A stretch of DNA of 64,000 nucleotides from a virus, in the IMG/VR virus record IMGVR_UViG_3300036790_000049, positions 1 to 64,000 of that record; one strand, 5' to 3'. Below the pieces are notes generated by a model, which did not search any database, was not told the origin of the DNA, and saw only the letters and a program-made list of their open reading frames with translations. Both the position numbers and the translations under genes were made by a program. Below are positions 56,574-64,000 of this stretch, in pieces. Positions within the stretch are counted from its first letter, which is position 1. Each line of letters begins with the position of its first letter.

Positions 56574-57212
56574 TTACCTCAGTTCCACAAATGACGTTGC
56601 CTGGCTTTCCCGGAAGTCCCGGAGAATTTCCTTGTCCGACTGAGTGATCGCCACGAGCACACCGCCGCCACCGCGTTCCAGCCGGTAGCTGTACGGGCCG
56701 ATCGTCTCACCGATGAGACCGGAAGCCATTGTCGGAGCCTGCAATACTGCCAGAGCCGCGTTGGCCACTACCATGACTACTTCATCCGGTACATCGTGGA
56801 ATCCGTGGTTGTAGGTAACCTGGAAAGTCCGGTACAGGTCGGTGTACTCCCACCAGGCTTCCGGAAGGTTGAGGATCGAGTGGGAGCCGGGATCGATCCG
56901 GACAGAATCTATCTGGTCGAATACGAACCACGGCAGGTTGATGTCGGGCAGTCCCTCTCCGCTGCTGCCCTTGGCCACGACGGCGGTAACCGCGTCGATC
57001 GGCTTGCCCGGCAGCTTGATCTCGGAGTCGTGCATATGCACGTTGACGACATCACCAGTGTGGTAAAGGAAGTCCTTTTTGCAGTAGCGCCGGACCTGCA
57101 CCGACGCATCACGCAAAAGAGACTCGGCCCGCACCGCCTGGGAAGCGGAGAGCGGCGCACCGAGCCTTGCAACGATGTCGTCGGTGGATGCCAATGGTGG
57201 CAGCGGAGCCAT
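56574..57212 (-). CDS. Head-tail adaptor protein
   Basis: The 212-residue protein has an N-terminal helical segment (LPPLASTDDIVARLGAPLSASQAVRAESLLRDASVQVRRYC) that is typical of gp6-like portal adaptors, followed by a beta domain (DVVNVHMHDSEIKLPGKPIDAVTAVV). It binds the portal and starts the connector. It is preceded by the capsid gene and a terminator. Confidence 0.8.
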   Translation of the reverse strand: MAPLPPLASTDDIVARLGAPLSASQAVRAESLLRDASVQVRRYCKKDFLYHTGDVVNVHMHDSEIKLPGKPIDAVTAVVAKGSSGEGLPDINLPWFVFDQIDSVRIDPGSHSILNLPEAWWEYTDLYRTFQVTYNHGFHDVPDEVVMVVANAALAVLQAPTMASGLIGETIGPYSYRLERGGGGVLVAITQSDKEILRDFRESQATSFVELR

Positions 57213-57239
57213 TCGCCCTCCTCCCCTGCTCTAGGCTGC

Positions 57240-57276
57240 GGCCCCGCTCCCCCGGCGAAGTGAAGGGAGCGGGGCC
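57240..57276 (-). terminator. Terminator after the major capsid gene
   Basis: GGCCCCGCTCCC (57240-57251) pairs perfectly over 12 bp with GGGAGCGGGGCC (57265-57276). It lies 16 bases after the capsid stop and should tune capsid against connector expression. Confidence 0.8.
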
Positions 57277-57291
57277 TGCCGTGGGGAGGGG

Positions 57292-58308
57292 TTAGCTGGC
57301 GGTCGCGTAACCGGAGGTCGCGATAGCGCCGAACGGCCAGCGCATCGTGGTGTCCCCGGCACCGTCGATCGAGTCGGACGGCTGCATGATCGTGACCGGG
57401 TTCGCAGTCGCGTACGCGAGACGCATGACCAGCCGCATCGCAACCGCGTCCTGCTGCATCAGGTTCATGACCACGTTGCCCGAGTCGTCGGAGATGACGG
57501 CCTGGTCGAACAGCTTGAAAGACATGTCCTGGCGCATGCCGATGATGGCCTTGGAGAAGTCCCCGGCCAGAAGCTGCGCCTTGCCCGCGTCCCACGAGCC
57601 GTTGTCCACCATGGACAGCTTGAAGCCGTACAGCGCGCCGTTCGGCCCCTCGTTCATGTTCATCTGGAAGATCGGGATGCCCTGCTCCGACCGGATACCG
57701 GCCAGCTTCCAGTTGAGACCCGGACGCGCGACGAACCCGTTGACCGTGTAGCCGGTCTGAGACAGGTAGTCCCCGAGCGCAGTCACGGACTGGCCGAAGT
57801 CGGTCGCGACCTCGGTCGTGCCGCCACCGTCGTCCAGGTAGCCGTCGGTCACGATGTTGCCGGATGCCTCGACGCCCGAGAAGATGTCCGTGCCCCACGT
57901 GCTGGGCTTGTTCTGACCCCAGAACACGGCCTTGTCGATCATCTGGCCCGCAGCCTCAGCCATCCTCGGCCGGATCTCGTCCCACAGCGGAACGTCGGCG
58001 TCGTCCAGGTAAGCCTCGGGGATCGGGATGATGGTCGCCAGTTCCTCGACCACCATGAAAACGTTCTTCCACGCGGCCTGCGAGGTCTGCTTGAGGCCGG
58101 TGTCGCCGTTCACCCAGTACGAGACGGGCAGAACGTCCAGGACCGGCATGCGCCAGGTCTTGGACGACAGCGGGACCGACTTGAGCATGGTGAGTGCCGC
58201 GCTGTACTTCGGCATCTCCTGGATGATCTCGGCGCTCAGCGGCTCCGGGACCAGTGAGTCAGATCCGCCCGATGTACGGGAGACCTGCTGATTGTAAACG
58301 CCAGCCAT
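57292..58308 (-). CDS. Major capsid protein (HK97 fold)
   Basis: The 338-residue protein starts MAGVYNQQVSRTSGG and has the HK97-like order: an N-arm, a helix-rich E-loop/P-domain (RPRMAEAAGQMIDKAVFWGQ, MRLVMRLAYATANPVTIMQP) and an A-domain (NGFVARPGLNWKLAGIRS). It is followed by a strong terminator. Its first residues resemble those of the small gene at 60287-60472. Confidence 0.85.
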   Translation of the reverse strand: MAGVYNQQVSRTSGGSDSLVPEPLSAEIIQEMPKYSAALTMLKSVPLSSKTWRMPVLDVLPVSYWVNGDTGLKQTSQAAWKNVFMVVEELATIIPIPEAYLDDADVPLWDEIRPRMAEAAGQMIDKAVFWGQNKPSTWGTDIFSGVEASGNIVTDGYLDDGGGTTEVATDFGQSVTALGDYLSQTGYTVNGFVARPGLNWKLAGIRSEQGIPIFQMNMNEGPNGALYGFKLSMVDNGSWDAGKAQLLAGDFSKAIIGMRQDMSFKLFDQAVISDDSGNVVMNLMQQDAVAMRLVMRLAYATANPVTIMQPSDSIDGAGDTTMRWPFGAIATSGYATAS

Positions 58309-58356
58309 TACTGGCTACCCCTTTCCGTAGGCAGTCGGCAAGACCGGCTGCGCTGG

Positions 58357-59106
58357 TTACCTACGACCGATCATGTCCCGGAACGCGTCGTTGCCGGAGA
58401 ACGTCCCAGTTTGACCGGTCGGTGTCCCGCCCGGCCGAAGAGATTCGATCGGCCTGTTCCCTCTCGGGAAGCCGTTGCCCCGGATACCAGGGAGCCCGTT
58501 ACTGCCCGTCATCTCCTGCACCTTGGCGTTGACCGCCTCAGTGATCGCATTCGACAGAGTTTCGGCGCGAGCACCGATCTCATCTTCGGTCCCGGAACCC
58601 AGGAAGTCGATGAACTCGGGTCCGAGGTTGTGCCCTGCCGCCGCCAGTAGCCGGTGCGACTGCGCCTGCGCCTCGCGAGCGTCCATCTGTGCCCGCGTAG
58701 CCGCTTCCTGCGCCCGCTGCAATTCGGACTTCTGAGCGTCCTCCATGTCCTGGAGCTTTTTGACCGCAGCGTTACCGGCCTTAGCGCGCTTTTCCTGCTC
58801 TCGCGCGGCTAGCTGTAGCTGCCGTGACCGGGCACGCTCGTTCTCCAGCTGCTGCTCGATCGAAAGACCCGCGTTCGGGTCGGCTGTACCAGTGCCGTTG
58901 TCGTTCCCGGACTGGTTGTCCGAACCGGAGTTGTCGCCAAGCAGCGCGCCAAGTGCCGCGTTGCCGTCGAATGCATCTCCGCCACCGTCGCCGGTACCTG
59001 CGGAACTTCCGGAACCTCCGTTAGTTCCGCCCTGGTTACCTTGCGGGTCTTGCGCTCCTGCGCCAACGCCAGGGTTACCCTGGTCACCGGCTCCTGTGTG
59101 AGACAT
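58357..59106 (-). CDS. Scaffold protein
   Basis: The 249-residue protein has a Gly/Ser/Asp-rich N-terminal half, then a long charged coiled coil (QQLENERARSRQLQLAAREQEKRAKAGN, KSELQRAQEAATRAQMDA), the pattern of phage head scaffolds (DUF4355-like). The 9-bp repeat encodes GGSGSSAG near residue 30. It lies directly upstream of the capsid gene. Confidence 0.75.
   Translation of the reverse strand: MSHTGAGDQGNPGVGAGAQDPQGNQGGTNGGSGSSAGTGDGGGDAFDGNAALGALLGDNSGSDNQSGNDNGTGTADPNAGLSIEQQLENERARSRQLQLAAREQEKRAKAGNAAVKKLQDMEDAQKSELQRAQEAATRAQMDAREAQAQSHRLLAAAGHNLGPEFIDFLGSGTEDEIGARAETLSNAITEAVNAKVQEMTGSNGLPGIRGNGFPRGNRPIESLRPGGTPTGQTGTFSGNDAFRDMIGRR
58993..59028 (-). repeat. 9-bp tandem repeat in the scaffold N-terminus
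   Basis: GGTAC at 58993 and GGAAC at 59002 and 59011 are nine bases apart; a plus-orientation GTTCC lies at 59024. The segment encodes GGSGSSAG. Confidence 0.65.
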
Positions 59107-59193
59107 CTTTGCCTGCCTTCTGCATTACGCTTATTGGCTGGAGGACACTATAGCGCACGCTAGCCCGTTCCGGGCACCGTGCCTGCGGAAAAG

Positions 59194-59469
59194 CTACTTT
59201 GAGCCGCTCGCGGTAACCGTTTTCGTGGAACCGTCGGAACTCCAGTTGTCTGGAATCATCGACGTGAACCCGAGCCGCTTCGCTTCCTTCATGATGAACT
59301 TGCGGATCGTGTTGTGATTACCGCTGCCCCTGCCCACTGCCAAGATGGCATTGTGCAAGTCCTGCCGGTTGCGGATGTAGTAGCGGGGATTTCCCCCGGG
59401 CTGAGCCGGTGCCATCGCATGGCCCTGACTCTTGAGGGTACGCAACTGATCCGCAGTTGGATTGGCCAT
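59194..59469 (-). CDS. DUF6582-like head-associated protein
   Basis: The 91-residue product has the pattern RYYIRNRQDLHNAILAVGRG...TIRKFIMKEAKRLGFTSMIPDNW, a DUF6582-type domain found at the end of phage prohead proteases or in small head proteins. It lies between the MuF-like and scaffold genes. GGAAC units at 59227 and 59236 mark a two-unit 9-bp repeat in its C-terminus. Confidence 0.75.
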   Translation of the reverse strand: MANPTADQLRTLKSQGHAMAPAQPGGNPRYYIRNRQDLHNAILAVGRGSGNHNTIRKFIMKEAKRLGFTSMIPDNWSSDGSTKTVTASGSK

Positions 59470-59480
59470 GTCTCACCTCC

Positions 59481-60290
59481 CTATTGGCCTAGTTGGAGAC
59501 TTCCCTTATTGTCCCAGTACTTCCGCCATGCCTTAATGGCGGCTTTGCCCGAGAGACCGCGCGTTGCGCGCTGCCATTCCTGGGCCAAGTCCTTGCTGGT
59601 TAGGGATTTTACATCCTGCTTGCGGAAAACGGGAGCCGCAGTGCACGCGCAGTGATTATGCGCCTCGAAACCAGCCGACTGAGCAGTTTTGTAGACCGCT
59701 CCACGAGATGCCAGCATCGCGCAGAAGTAGCACGGGTTACCGGAGGTGATCCGGGCCCACGCAATGGCCTTCGGATCGGCCTTAACCGTGTCCAGGACAA
59801 CGCCACGGCCTGCCGACAGGGCCATCCGGCTCATCGCGCCTGCCAGATTGACTCCTCCGCGCTGGAATGCCTGCTGTAGCGGCTGACCCTGCTTGATGTC
59901 GTGCAGTAGCCGCCCCGGACCCGTCATGTCGAGTACCTGACTAGCTACCGGGAGGTTTAGCGCGGGGGAAGTATTGTCAAATCGTGGCAGATCCTGGGTA
60001 ATTCCGGCAAGCTCGCGCGACATTGTGTAGAAATCCTGCGCCGACAGTGCCGACTGGCGGAAAGCTGACTGCAATTCGGCCATCATCGCGGCGCGAACGG
60101 CAGGCCAGGACGATTTGATCTTGGAAAGATCGAGATGACCCCAAAGTCCGAGCACGTCACGCACGAGGATGGCAGCCAAAACGGCCTCAGCGAGCCGGTG
60201 AGACGTCGCGGCTTGGGAGGCTATACCCGTGGTAGCCCCGGCCGAGATCGCCCCGCTGTGAGGATTTGAGAGCCTTACAGGGACAGTCAC
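59481..60290 (-). CDS. MuF-like head morphogenesis protein
   Basis: The 269-residue protein is helical at the N-terminus and has a MuF-like C-terminal motif PCYFCAMLASRGAVY (C187, C190) with HNHCACTAAPVF (H211, H213, C214, C216), a metal-binding pattern of minor capsid proteins injected or incorporated in the head. It is coupled to the portal gene via the 61-residue gene. Confidence 0.8.
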   Translation of the reverse strand: MTVPVRLSNPHSGAISAGATTGIASQAATSHRLAEAVLAAILVRDVLGLWGHLDLSKIKSSWPAVRAAMMAELQSAFRQSALSAQDFYTMSRELAGITQDLPRFDNTSPALNLPVASQVLDMTGPGRLLHDIKQGQPLQQAFQRGGVNLAGAMSRMALSAGRGVVLDTVKADPKAIAWARITSGNPCYFCAMLASRGAVYKTAQSAGFEAHNHCACTAAPVFRKQDVKSLTSKDLAQEWQRATRGLSGKAAIKAWRKYWDNKGSLQLGQ

Positions 60291-60472
60291 CTCCGACCTG
60301 CACCTTTACCCCGGCCCAGACGCGATACGCGGATAAGCGTGTACTTATCTGCTTTACCGCCCGGACGCGGCGTCTTGACCTGCGAGCTTCCAGGTCCGGG
60401 TTCCGGGATGAGCGGATCGGTGTCTTCCGATCTCTTGACGTACTGGTCGTACACGCCGCCTGCCATCGTCAC
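60287..60472 (-). CDS. Small head-block protein, capsid N-arm-like
   Basis: The 61-residue product begins MTMAGGVYDQYVKRSED (GTG start, overlapping the portal stop). MAGGVYDQYVKR...DPLIPEP aligns with MAGVYNQQVSR...DSLVPEP at the start of the capsid protein. The rest is basic and Gly-rich (LGRGKGAGRR). It may mimic the capsid N-arm to bind scaffold or portal. It could also be a truncated copy. Confidence 0.6.
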   Translation of the reverse strand: MTMAGGVYDQYVKRSEDTDPLIPEPGPGSSQVKTPRPGGKADKYTLIRVSRLGRGKGAGRR

Positions 60473-62250
60473 ACTCCCTGCTCGCGCGCCTCGTACTGCT
60501 GGTATGAACCGGACGCCGGGGTCTGCTGCGGAGTCGTGCTTTGCAGTCCCTTGCTCTGTGCCTTCTCGATGAGGTCGGCCAGTTCCTCAAGCACGCCGGG
60601 CTGAGCGAGCGAAGCCTTCCAGCGTGCCACATCCTGAGCGGAGACGCCGGGAATGCGGGACCAAAGCTCGGGGGCGGGAACGCCTAGCATCTGGCTCATC
60701 TTGCTGAGCGCATCCACCGTCGCGGCGAACGCGCGTGCGGAGGTGTCGCGCCATATCGGCTGAGCGCCGTTGTCCTTCGCGCTCTTGTCGTCACCTGCCG
60801 CGTGTGAGGCCAACTGGAAAGACTGCTTCCACGGCTCGTCTAGCGTGCCCTGTAGCTCCTGCACCTTGCGGTCCAGTCCGTCACGCGCTGCCGCGAGCGC
60901 TTCCGCCGACAGGTTGGCTACAAGTCCCAGGAGGTGGTACGGGGGAACTTGCCCGATAGTGGACATGTGCCGGATCGAGGCTTCTATCGAGTTGAGGTAG
61001 TCGCCTAGCTCGGTCTGCGAGAACTCACCGAACTTGGTTCCCGGGTCTTCCGCCATCCAGAGCCGGTCGATACCTGCGCGGAACGGCTCTTTGGCACGGC
61101 CGGTTTCGTCGGTCGGGTCGAATCCGGAAACCCACCGCTGCCGGAACGCGCCGAACTGCTCCGCGATGAGCAGGTCGAACGTGGTCATGTTGATCTGATC
61201 CTGCAACGGCATGAGCGGCTCTACCTCGCCCATCACGTCTAGCTCGCCGTCTAGGTCGATCTCGTGCTGGAACCTGACGATCGGGCAGACCCCGAGACCG
61301 TGCTCGTCCACCCGGCTCGCGCCGTACGGCAGGATGTCATCGGAGTTCGGCCACCGTGGCGCGCGTCCCTGGTCTTCTGCGATCATCGTGTACCGGTTGG
61401 TGTCGTCGTAAAGCTGGATCACCCGGAACTTTCCCTTGGTCGTGTTCATCGGGAACTCTTCCAGAGCGTAAATCGGCCACTCGTCGTCCGACTCGTCCGC
61501 ATAGAAAGCGGTGAGCCGCTTGGGACTGACTGGCTTCATGACCGCTGACAACTGTTCCGCGTCCGGCTGTGACCCGGCCGTCTCCTCGTTGAACATCTCG
61601 GCTGGCAGGATCTTCATATAGCTCAGCCCGTACTTCATGACCGACCGGTACAGGCCGTGCTGCCGCGACATCATCCGGTTGGCCAGGAAGATCTTCCAGG
61701 GTGCCGAAGTCGTCTCCTCGGTCGTGTCGTCAAACAGGAGGTCGGTGGGGATCACCACGGTTGCACCGGGCGTTCCCTGCTGAGCCGGAACCTGCGGAAC
61801 CTGCGGAACCGAGGTCTGGTCTAGTGACACGCCGGGGTGATTCGCGAGTGCTTGCGCTCCGGGGTCGGTGGGCGCCACGGCTGGCGGAGCGGGCATTCCC
61901 GGAGTCGGCGCATTCGGGGGTTGTCCTGGTGGCGGCGGTGCGGTTCCGGGAGTTCCGGGGGTTCCGTCCACGTTGACACGGATGTTCTTGGGCATCGGCC
62001 CCGGACTCATCCGGTAGCCGTCAAGGTGCAGGTTCTCGGCAATGACCGAGACTACCAGCGGCAGGAAGTTGACCTTTGCCCTGTCGCGAATCCAGTTGTA
62101 CTCGGTCTTCGCACCTCGCGGCGTGTACACCGAGTCGTGGTGTCCCTTGTAGTACCGGTTGATCTTGTTCATCCGGTGAAGCTCGCGTTGCCGGTAACGC
62201 AGGATACTCGCCGCAACCTGGGGCACTTGATCCTGGGGTAGCGTTGCCAT
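60469..62250 (-). CDS. Portal protein
   Basis: The 593-residue protein has the SPP1 gp6-like start (ASILRYRQRELHRMNKINRYYKGHH) and the clip and stem pattern (GVCPIVRFQHEIDLDGELDVMGEVEPLMPLQDQINMTTFDLLIAEQFGAFRQRW). A Pro-rich insertion at about 94-165 is unusual and contains two 9-bp repeats (GTPGTPGT and VPQVPQVPA). It forms the dodecameric portal through which terminase packs DNA. Confidence 0.85.
   Translation of the reverse strand: MATLPQDQVPQVAASILRYRQRELHRMNKINRYYKGHHDSVYTPRGAKTEYNWIRDRAKVNFLPLVVSVIAENLHLDGYRMSPGPMPKNIRVNVDGTPGTPGTAPPPPGQPPNAPTPGMPAPPAVAPTDPGAQALANHPGVSLDQTSVPQVPQVPAQQGTPGATVVIPTDLLFDDTTEETTSAPWKIFLANRMMSRQHGLYRSVMKYGLSYMKILPAEMFNEETAGSQPDAEQLSAVMKPVSPKRLTAFYADESDDEWPIYALEEFPMNTTKGKFRVIQLYDDTNRYTMIAEDQGRAPRWPNSDDILPYGASRVDEHGLGVCPIVRFQHEIDLDGELDVMGEVEPLMPLQDQINMTTFDLLIAEQFGAFRQRWVSGFDPTDETGRAKEPFRAGIDRLWMAEDPGTKFGEFSQTELGDYLNSIEASIRHMSTIGQVPPYHLLGLVANLSAEALAAARDGLDRKVQELQGTLDEPWKQSFQLASHAAGDDKSAKDNGAQPIWRDTSARAFAATVDALSKMSQMLGVPAPELWSRIPGVSAQDVARWKASLAQPGVLEELADLIEKAQSKGLQSTTPQQTPASGSYQQYEAREQGV
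61787..61813 (-). repeat. 9-bp tandem repeat in the portal insertion
   Basis: GGAAC occurs at 61787, 61796 and 61805 (GGAACCTGC units) and encodes VPQVPQVPA. Confidence 0.8.
61942..61968 (+). repeat. 9-bp tandem repeat in the portal insertion
   Basis: GGTTCCGGG, AGTTCCGGG and GGTTCCGTC encode DGTPGTPGT on the minus strand. Confidence 0.8.
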
Positions 62251-62258
62251 TCCCTCTC

Positions 62259-63941
62259 CTACTCAAAGCTCCAGAGTCGGCGTCCGACTTTTTCCTTTTG
62301 CTGTCCTGGCAGTTCTAGGTCACCAGCGAGGTACAGACGCCGGACGAGCCGGGCGCCGATCATGGCCACGCAAGCGTCAATCTTTTTCGGTGAGTCTGGC
62401 GACTCTTTGCTAATGCTCACTCCCCACCGGTTCGGAGAACGCCGCGAATTGATCACATGCCGTGCCAGTCGCGAGTCGCCGTCGTGCTGGAATGACTTGT
62501 CCTCCACGATCTCATTGAGCGTTAGCTCGGTAGCCATCGTGAAGTCGTAAACGTGTGTCCGCATATCCCAGGCGATCGGGAGTTTTTCCTTTCCTCCCGG
62601 TACTGCCCAGATCTTTAGCCGTTCGGCATATCGCTGCGGCCAGGTTGTCCGCGCGAACGACTCCCATTCCCTGACGTCCGCAAAGAACCCGACCGGTGTC
62701 CACTTGTTGAACGCGAACTCTACCGCAGCGTCAATCTCATTGACCGGTACCGGCACTACTTCCTTGGTTCCGTCGCGAAGTTTCTGCGGAGCCCAGATGT
62801 CAATGGTGAAGACGAACCCGGAATCGATGTGACACCCGATGAGAGCGGTGTTGTCCTGGGTTCGTGAGCCGTCAAAGAACAGGGCGATCTCGTCGCCGTC
62901 CGGAATCTTGAAATCTGGACAGGCAAGCTGTGACCATTCCTGCGGCTGTACCCACGCGCGGGCAGAACTGCGCGGCTGATTGAGGTAGAAGCGCCGTGAC
63001 ACCTCTGGCTTGGTGCGTGCGCTGAGAATTTTGCCTTTGGTGTTCCGCTGGTCTACCCAGAAGCAATCGTCATAGACGAATGCGAGTGCCTTCTCGATAC
63101 TTAGCTCGCTAGTCAGGTCTGTTTCCGGCGGTGCAATGCGAGCATCGTACAGAATCTGCAACTCAGAGAGCGTCTGGCCCTCTTCCTGCGCTACCCAGGC
63201 GTCGTAGGTTAGCTCCGCGACCGATTCCGCACCAGGTTCCCATGCGTTGCACGTCTCGACCGCCCGGCTTGCCGTCTTGCCGAGGTTACGGTCCATGACT
63301 TCTGCCAGATCGTGCCCTCCGTTGACCCGGTTCCAGTGCTCGGTCTCGTCCATCACCGCGAAAGTGGTCAGCGCGCCCTCTTCGGCAGAGGCCGACGAGG
63401 TGATGACGCGCAATTCACCACCAGAATCGTCATACATCACCGTTTTGCCGACGTCGATGTTGTATTTCTGGACCATGCGGCTCTTTTTAGTCGCGAGCGC
63501 GCGTACCATCCGCATTGTGTTGGCGGTCTGGGACTCTGCTGTGGCCGCAATCTCGATCAATGGCATATCGACGCGTTTACCGACGCATCCGCCTGGTACT
63601 TTCTTGTCGAAATCCTTGAGTCGTACCGGCGCGCAGAATTCTATCCAGCAATGCGCGCCCGCATTCGGGGATTTGCCCGCGCCTTTTGCCAGTCTCCGCA
63701 CGCCGTGGTCGAATATGAAGCGGCCATCCGGGTACACGGAGTACCACCAGAGGTACCAGCGCACCTGCGACTCCACGAACTGCCACCGCTGACCCGCTCG
63801 CGGGCCGTTCGGGTGCTTGAGCCACGAGCTTGCCCACCGGATCGCTTCCCACCCTAGGGTTAGTTCTGGAATTCCAGACGGAAGCGTGACAAGCCGGTCC
63901 ATAGGTGCGACTGGCGGCCGGGTATGAACCGTGTTGCTCAC
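62259..63941 (-). CDS. Large terminase subunit
   Basis: The 560-residue protein has a Walker A-like RRLAKGAGKS at about 82-91, Walker B FAVMDETE at 194-201, and the nuclease aspartates D357 (FFDGSRTQDN), D422 (FFADVREW) and D522 (KKIDACVAM). These are the ATPase and RNase H-fold nuclease of headful or site-specific packaging motors. The GTG start overlaps the upstream TGA. Confidence 0.9.
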   Translation of the reverse strand: MSNTVHTRPPVAPMDRLVTLPSGIPELTLGWEAIRWASSWLKHPNGPRAGQRWQFVESQVRWYLWWYSVYPDGRFIFDHGVRRLAKGAGKSPNAGAHCWIEFCAPVRLKDFDKKVPGGCVGKRVDMPLIEIAATAESQTANTMRMVRALATKKSRMVQKYNIDVGKTVMYDDSGGELRVITSSASAEEGALTTFAVMDETEHWNRVNGGHDLAEVMDRNLGKTASRAVETCNAWEPGAESVAELTYDAWVAQEEGQTLSELQILYDARIAPPETDLTSELSIEKALAFVYDDCFWVDQRNTKGKILSARTKPEVSRRFYLNQPRSSARAWVQPQEWSQLACPDFKIPDGDEIALFFDGSRTQDNTALIGCHIDSGFVFTIDIWAPQKLRDGTKEVVPVPVNEIDAAVEFAFNKWTPVGFFADVREWESFARTTWPQRYAERLKIWAVPGGKEKLPIAWDMRTHVYDFTMATELTLNEIVEDKSFQHDGDSRLARHVINSRRSPNRWGVSISKESPDSPKKIDACVAMIGARLVRRLYLAGDLELPGQQKEKVGRRLWSFE

Positions 63942-64000
63942 GGAACGGCCTTAAGCTTGGTGTACCAGTTATCGGCTTCCTCGTCACCGGCCGATTCGTC
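63938..64000 (-). CDS. Partial gene upstream of terminase, truncated by the window
   Basis: Only the last 20 residues (ending NWYTKLKAVP) are visible. The acidic end (DESAGDEEADNWY) and coupling to the large terminase fit a small terminase subunit, but the fragment is too short to be sure. Confidence 0.5.
   Translation of the reverse strand, partial: DESAGDEEADNWYTKLKAVP

Overview
The window reads as most of the genome of a tailed, siphovirus-like phage of an actinobacterium. The organism call rests on gene families typical of actinobacteriophages: a ReqiPepy6 Gp37-like tail protein, a DUF1906 endolysin, a ThyX, a Spherulin-4-like tail protein, a DUF6582 head protein and a C-family DNA polymerase. 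Two secreted proteins with long Ala-rich signal peptides make Streptomyces or a close relative a reasonable but unproven host guess. I see no integrase, CI-like repressor, tRNA, CRISPR array, insertion sequence or bacterial housekeeping gene.

Layout. (1) 1-5522 is a rightward block. About 900 bases of leader with promoter-like repeats are followed by eleven small genes, most preceded by a copy of an ATCGGAGGTAGGGAAA leader, including a DUF3631-type ATPase and a 34-residue membrane peptide. (2) 5523-6195 is a gene-free zone between converging operons, with about eight 11-bp iterons at 19-bp phase and AGCGCT palindromes. It is the best candidate for a replication origin or other cis-acting site. 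(3) 6196-9851, leftward, holds small beta-rich virion-type proteins, the endolysin, a membrane protein and an HNH endonuclease. (4) 9909-18927, leftward, holds a membrane protein, an AT-rich promoter region, a primase-helicase, a RuvC-like resolvase, then an accessory group with a lipoprotein, two secreted proteins and an Acb2/Tad1-like cyclic-nucleotide sponge. (5) 18945-40052, leftward, is the early replication, recombination and nucleotide block: DnaE-like polymerase, HAD phosphatase, uracil-DNA glycosylase, ThyX, methyltransferase, flavoprotein-like enzyme, SSB-like protein, Sak4-like recombinase, Cas4/RecB-like nuclease, H1-like protein, SNF2-like helicase and many small zinc proteins. 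A good sigma-70-type promoter lies at its head (40163-40192). (6) 40518-64000, leftward, is the virion block in reverse order: terminase, portal, MuF-like protein, scaffold, capsid, connectors, tail tube, frameshifted chaperones, tape measure, Dit/Tal-like proteins, holin-like proteins and tail fibres. The small gene before the terminase is cut by the window edge.

How it works together. The phage brings its own replicative polymerase, primase-helicase, SSB-like protein, annealing/recombination pair (Sak4-like with Cas4-like), resolvase and thymidylate supply. It then packages DNA with a large terminase into a capsid of HK97 type and degrades cell-surface polymers with tail-fibre and tape-measure domains. 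The Acb2-like protein would blunt host CBASS or Thoeris signalling.

The most unusual signal is a genome-wide family of 9-bp tandem repeats (unit close to RGTTCCGGA, usually three copies). It occurs at 22 or more loci, often abutting stop codons beside large hairpins. Inside genes it is translated in all frames as GT-GT, PEL-AEL or SGGS linkers. A 52-bp copy of the ATPase Walker B segment inside another small gene is a second oddity.
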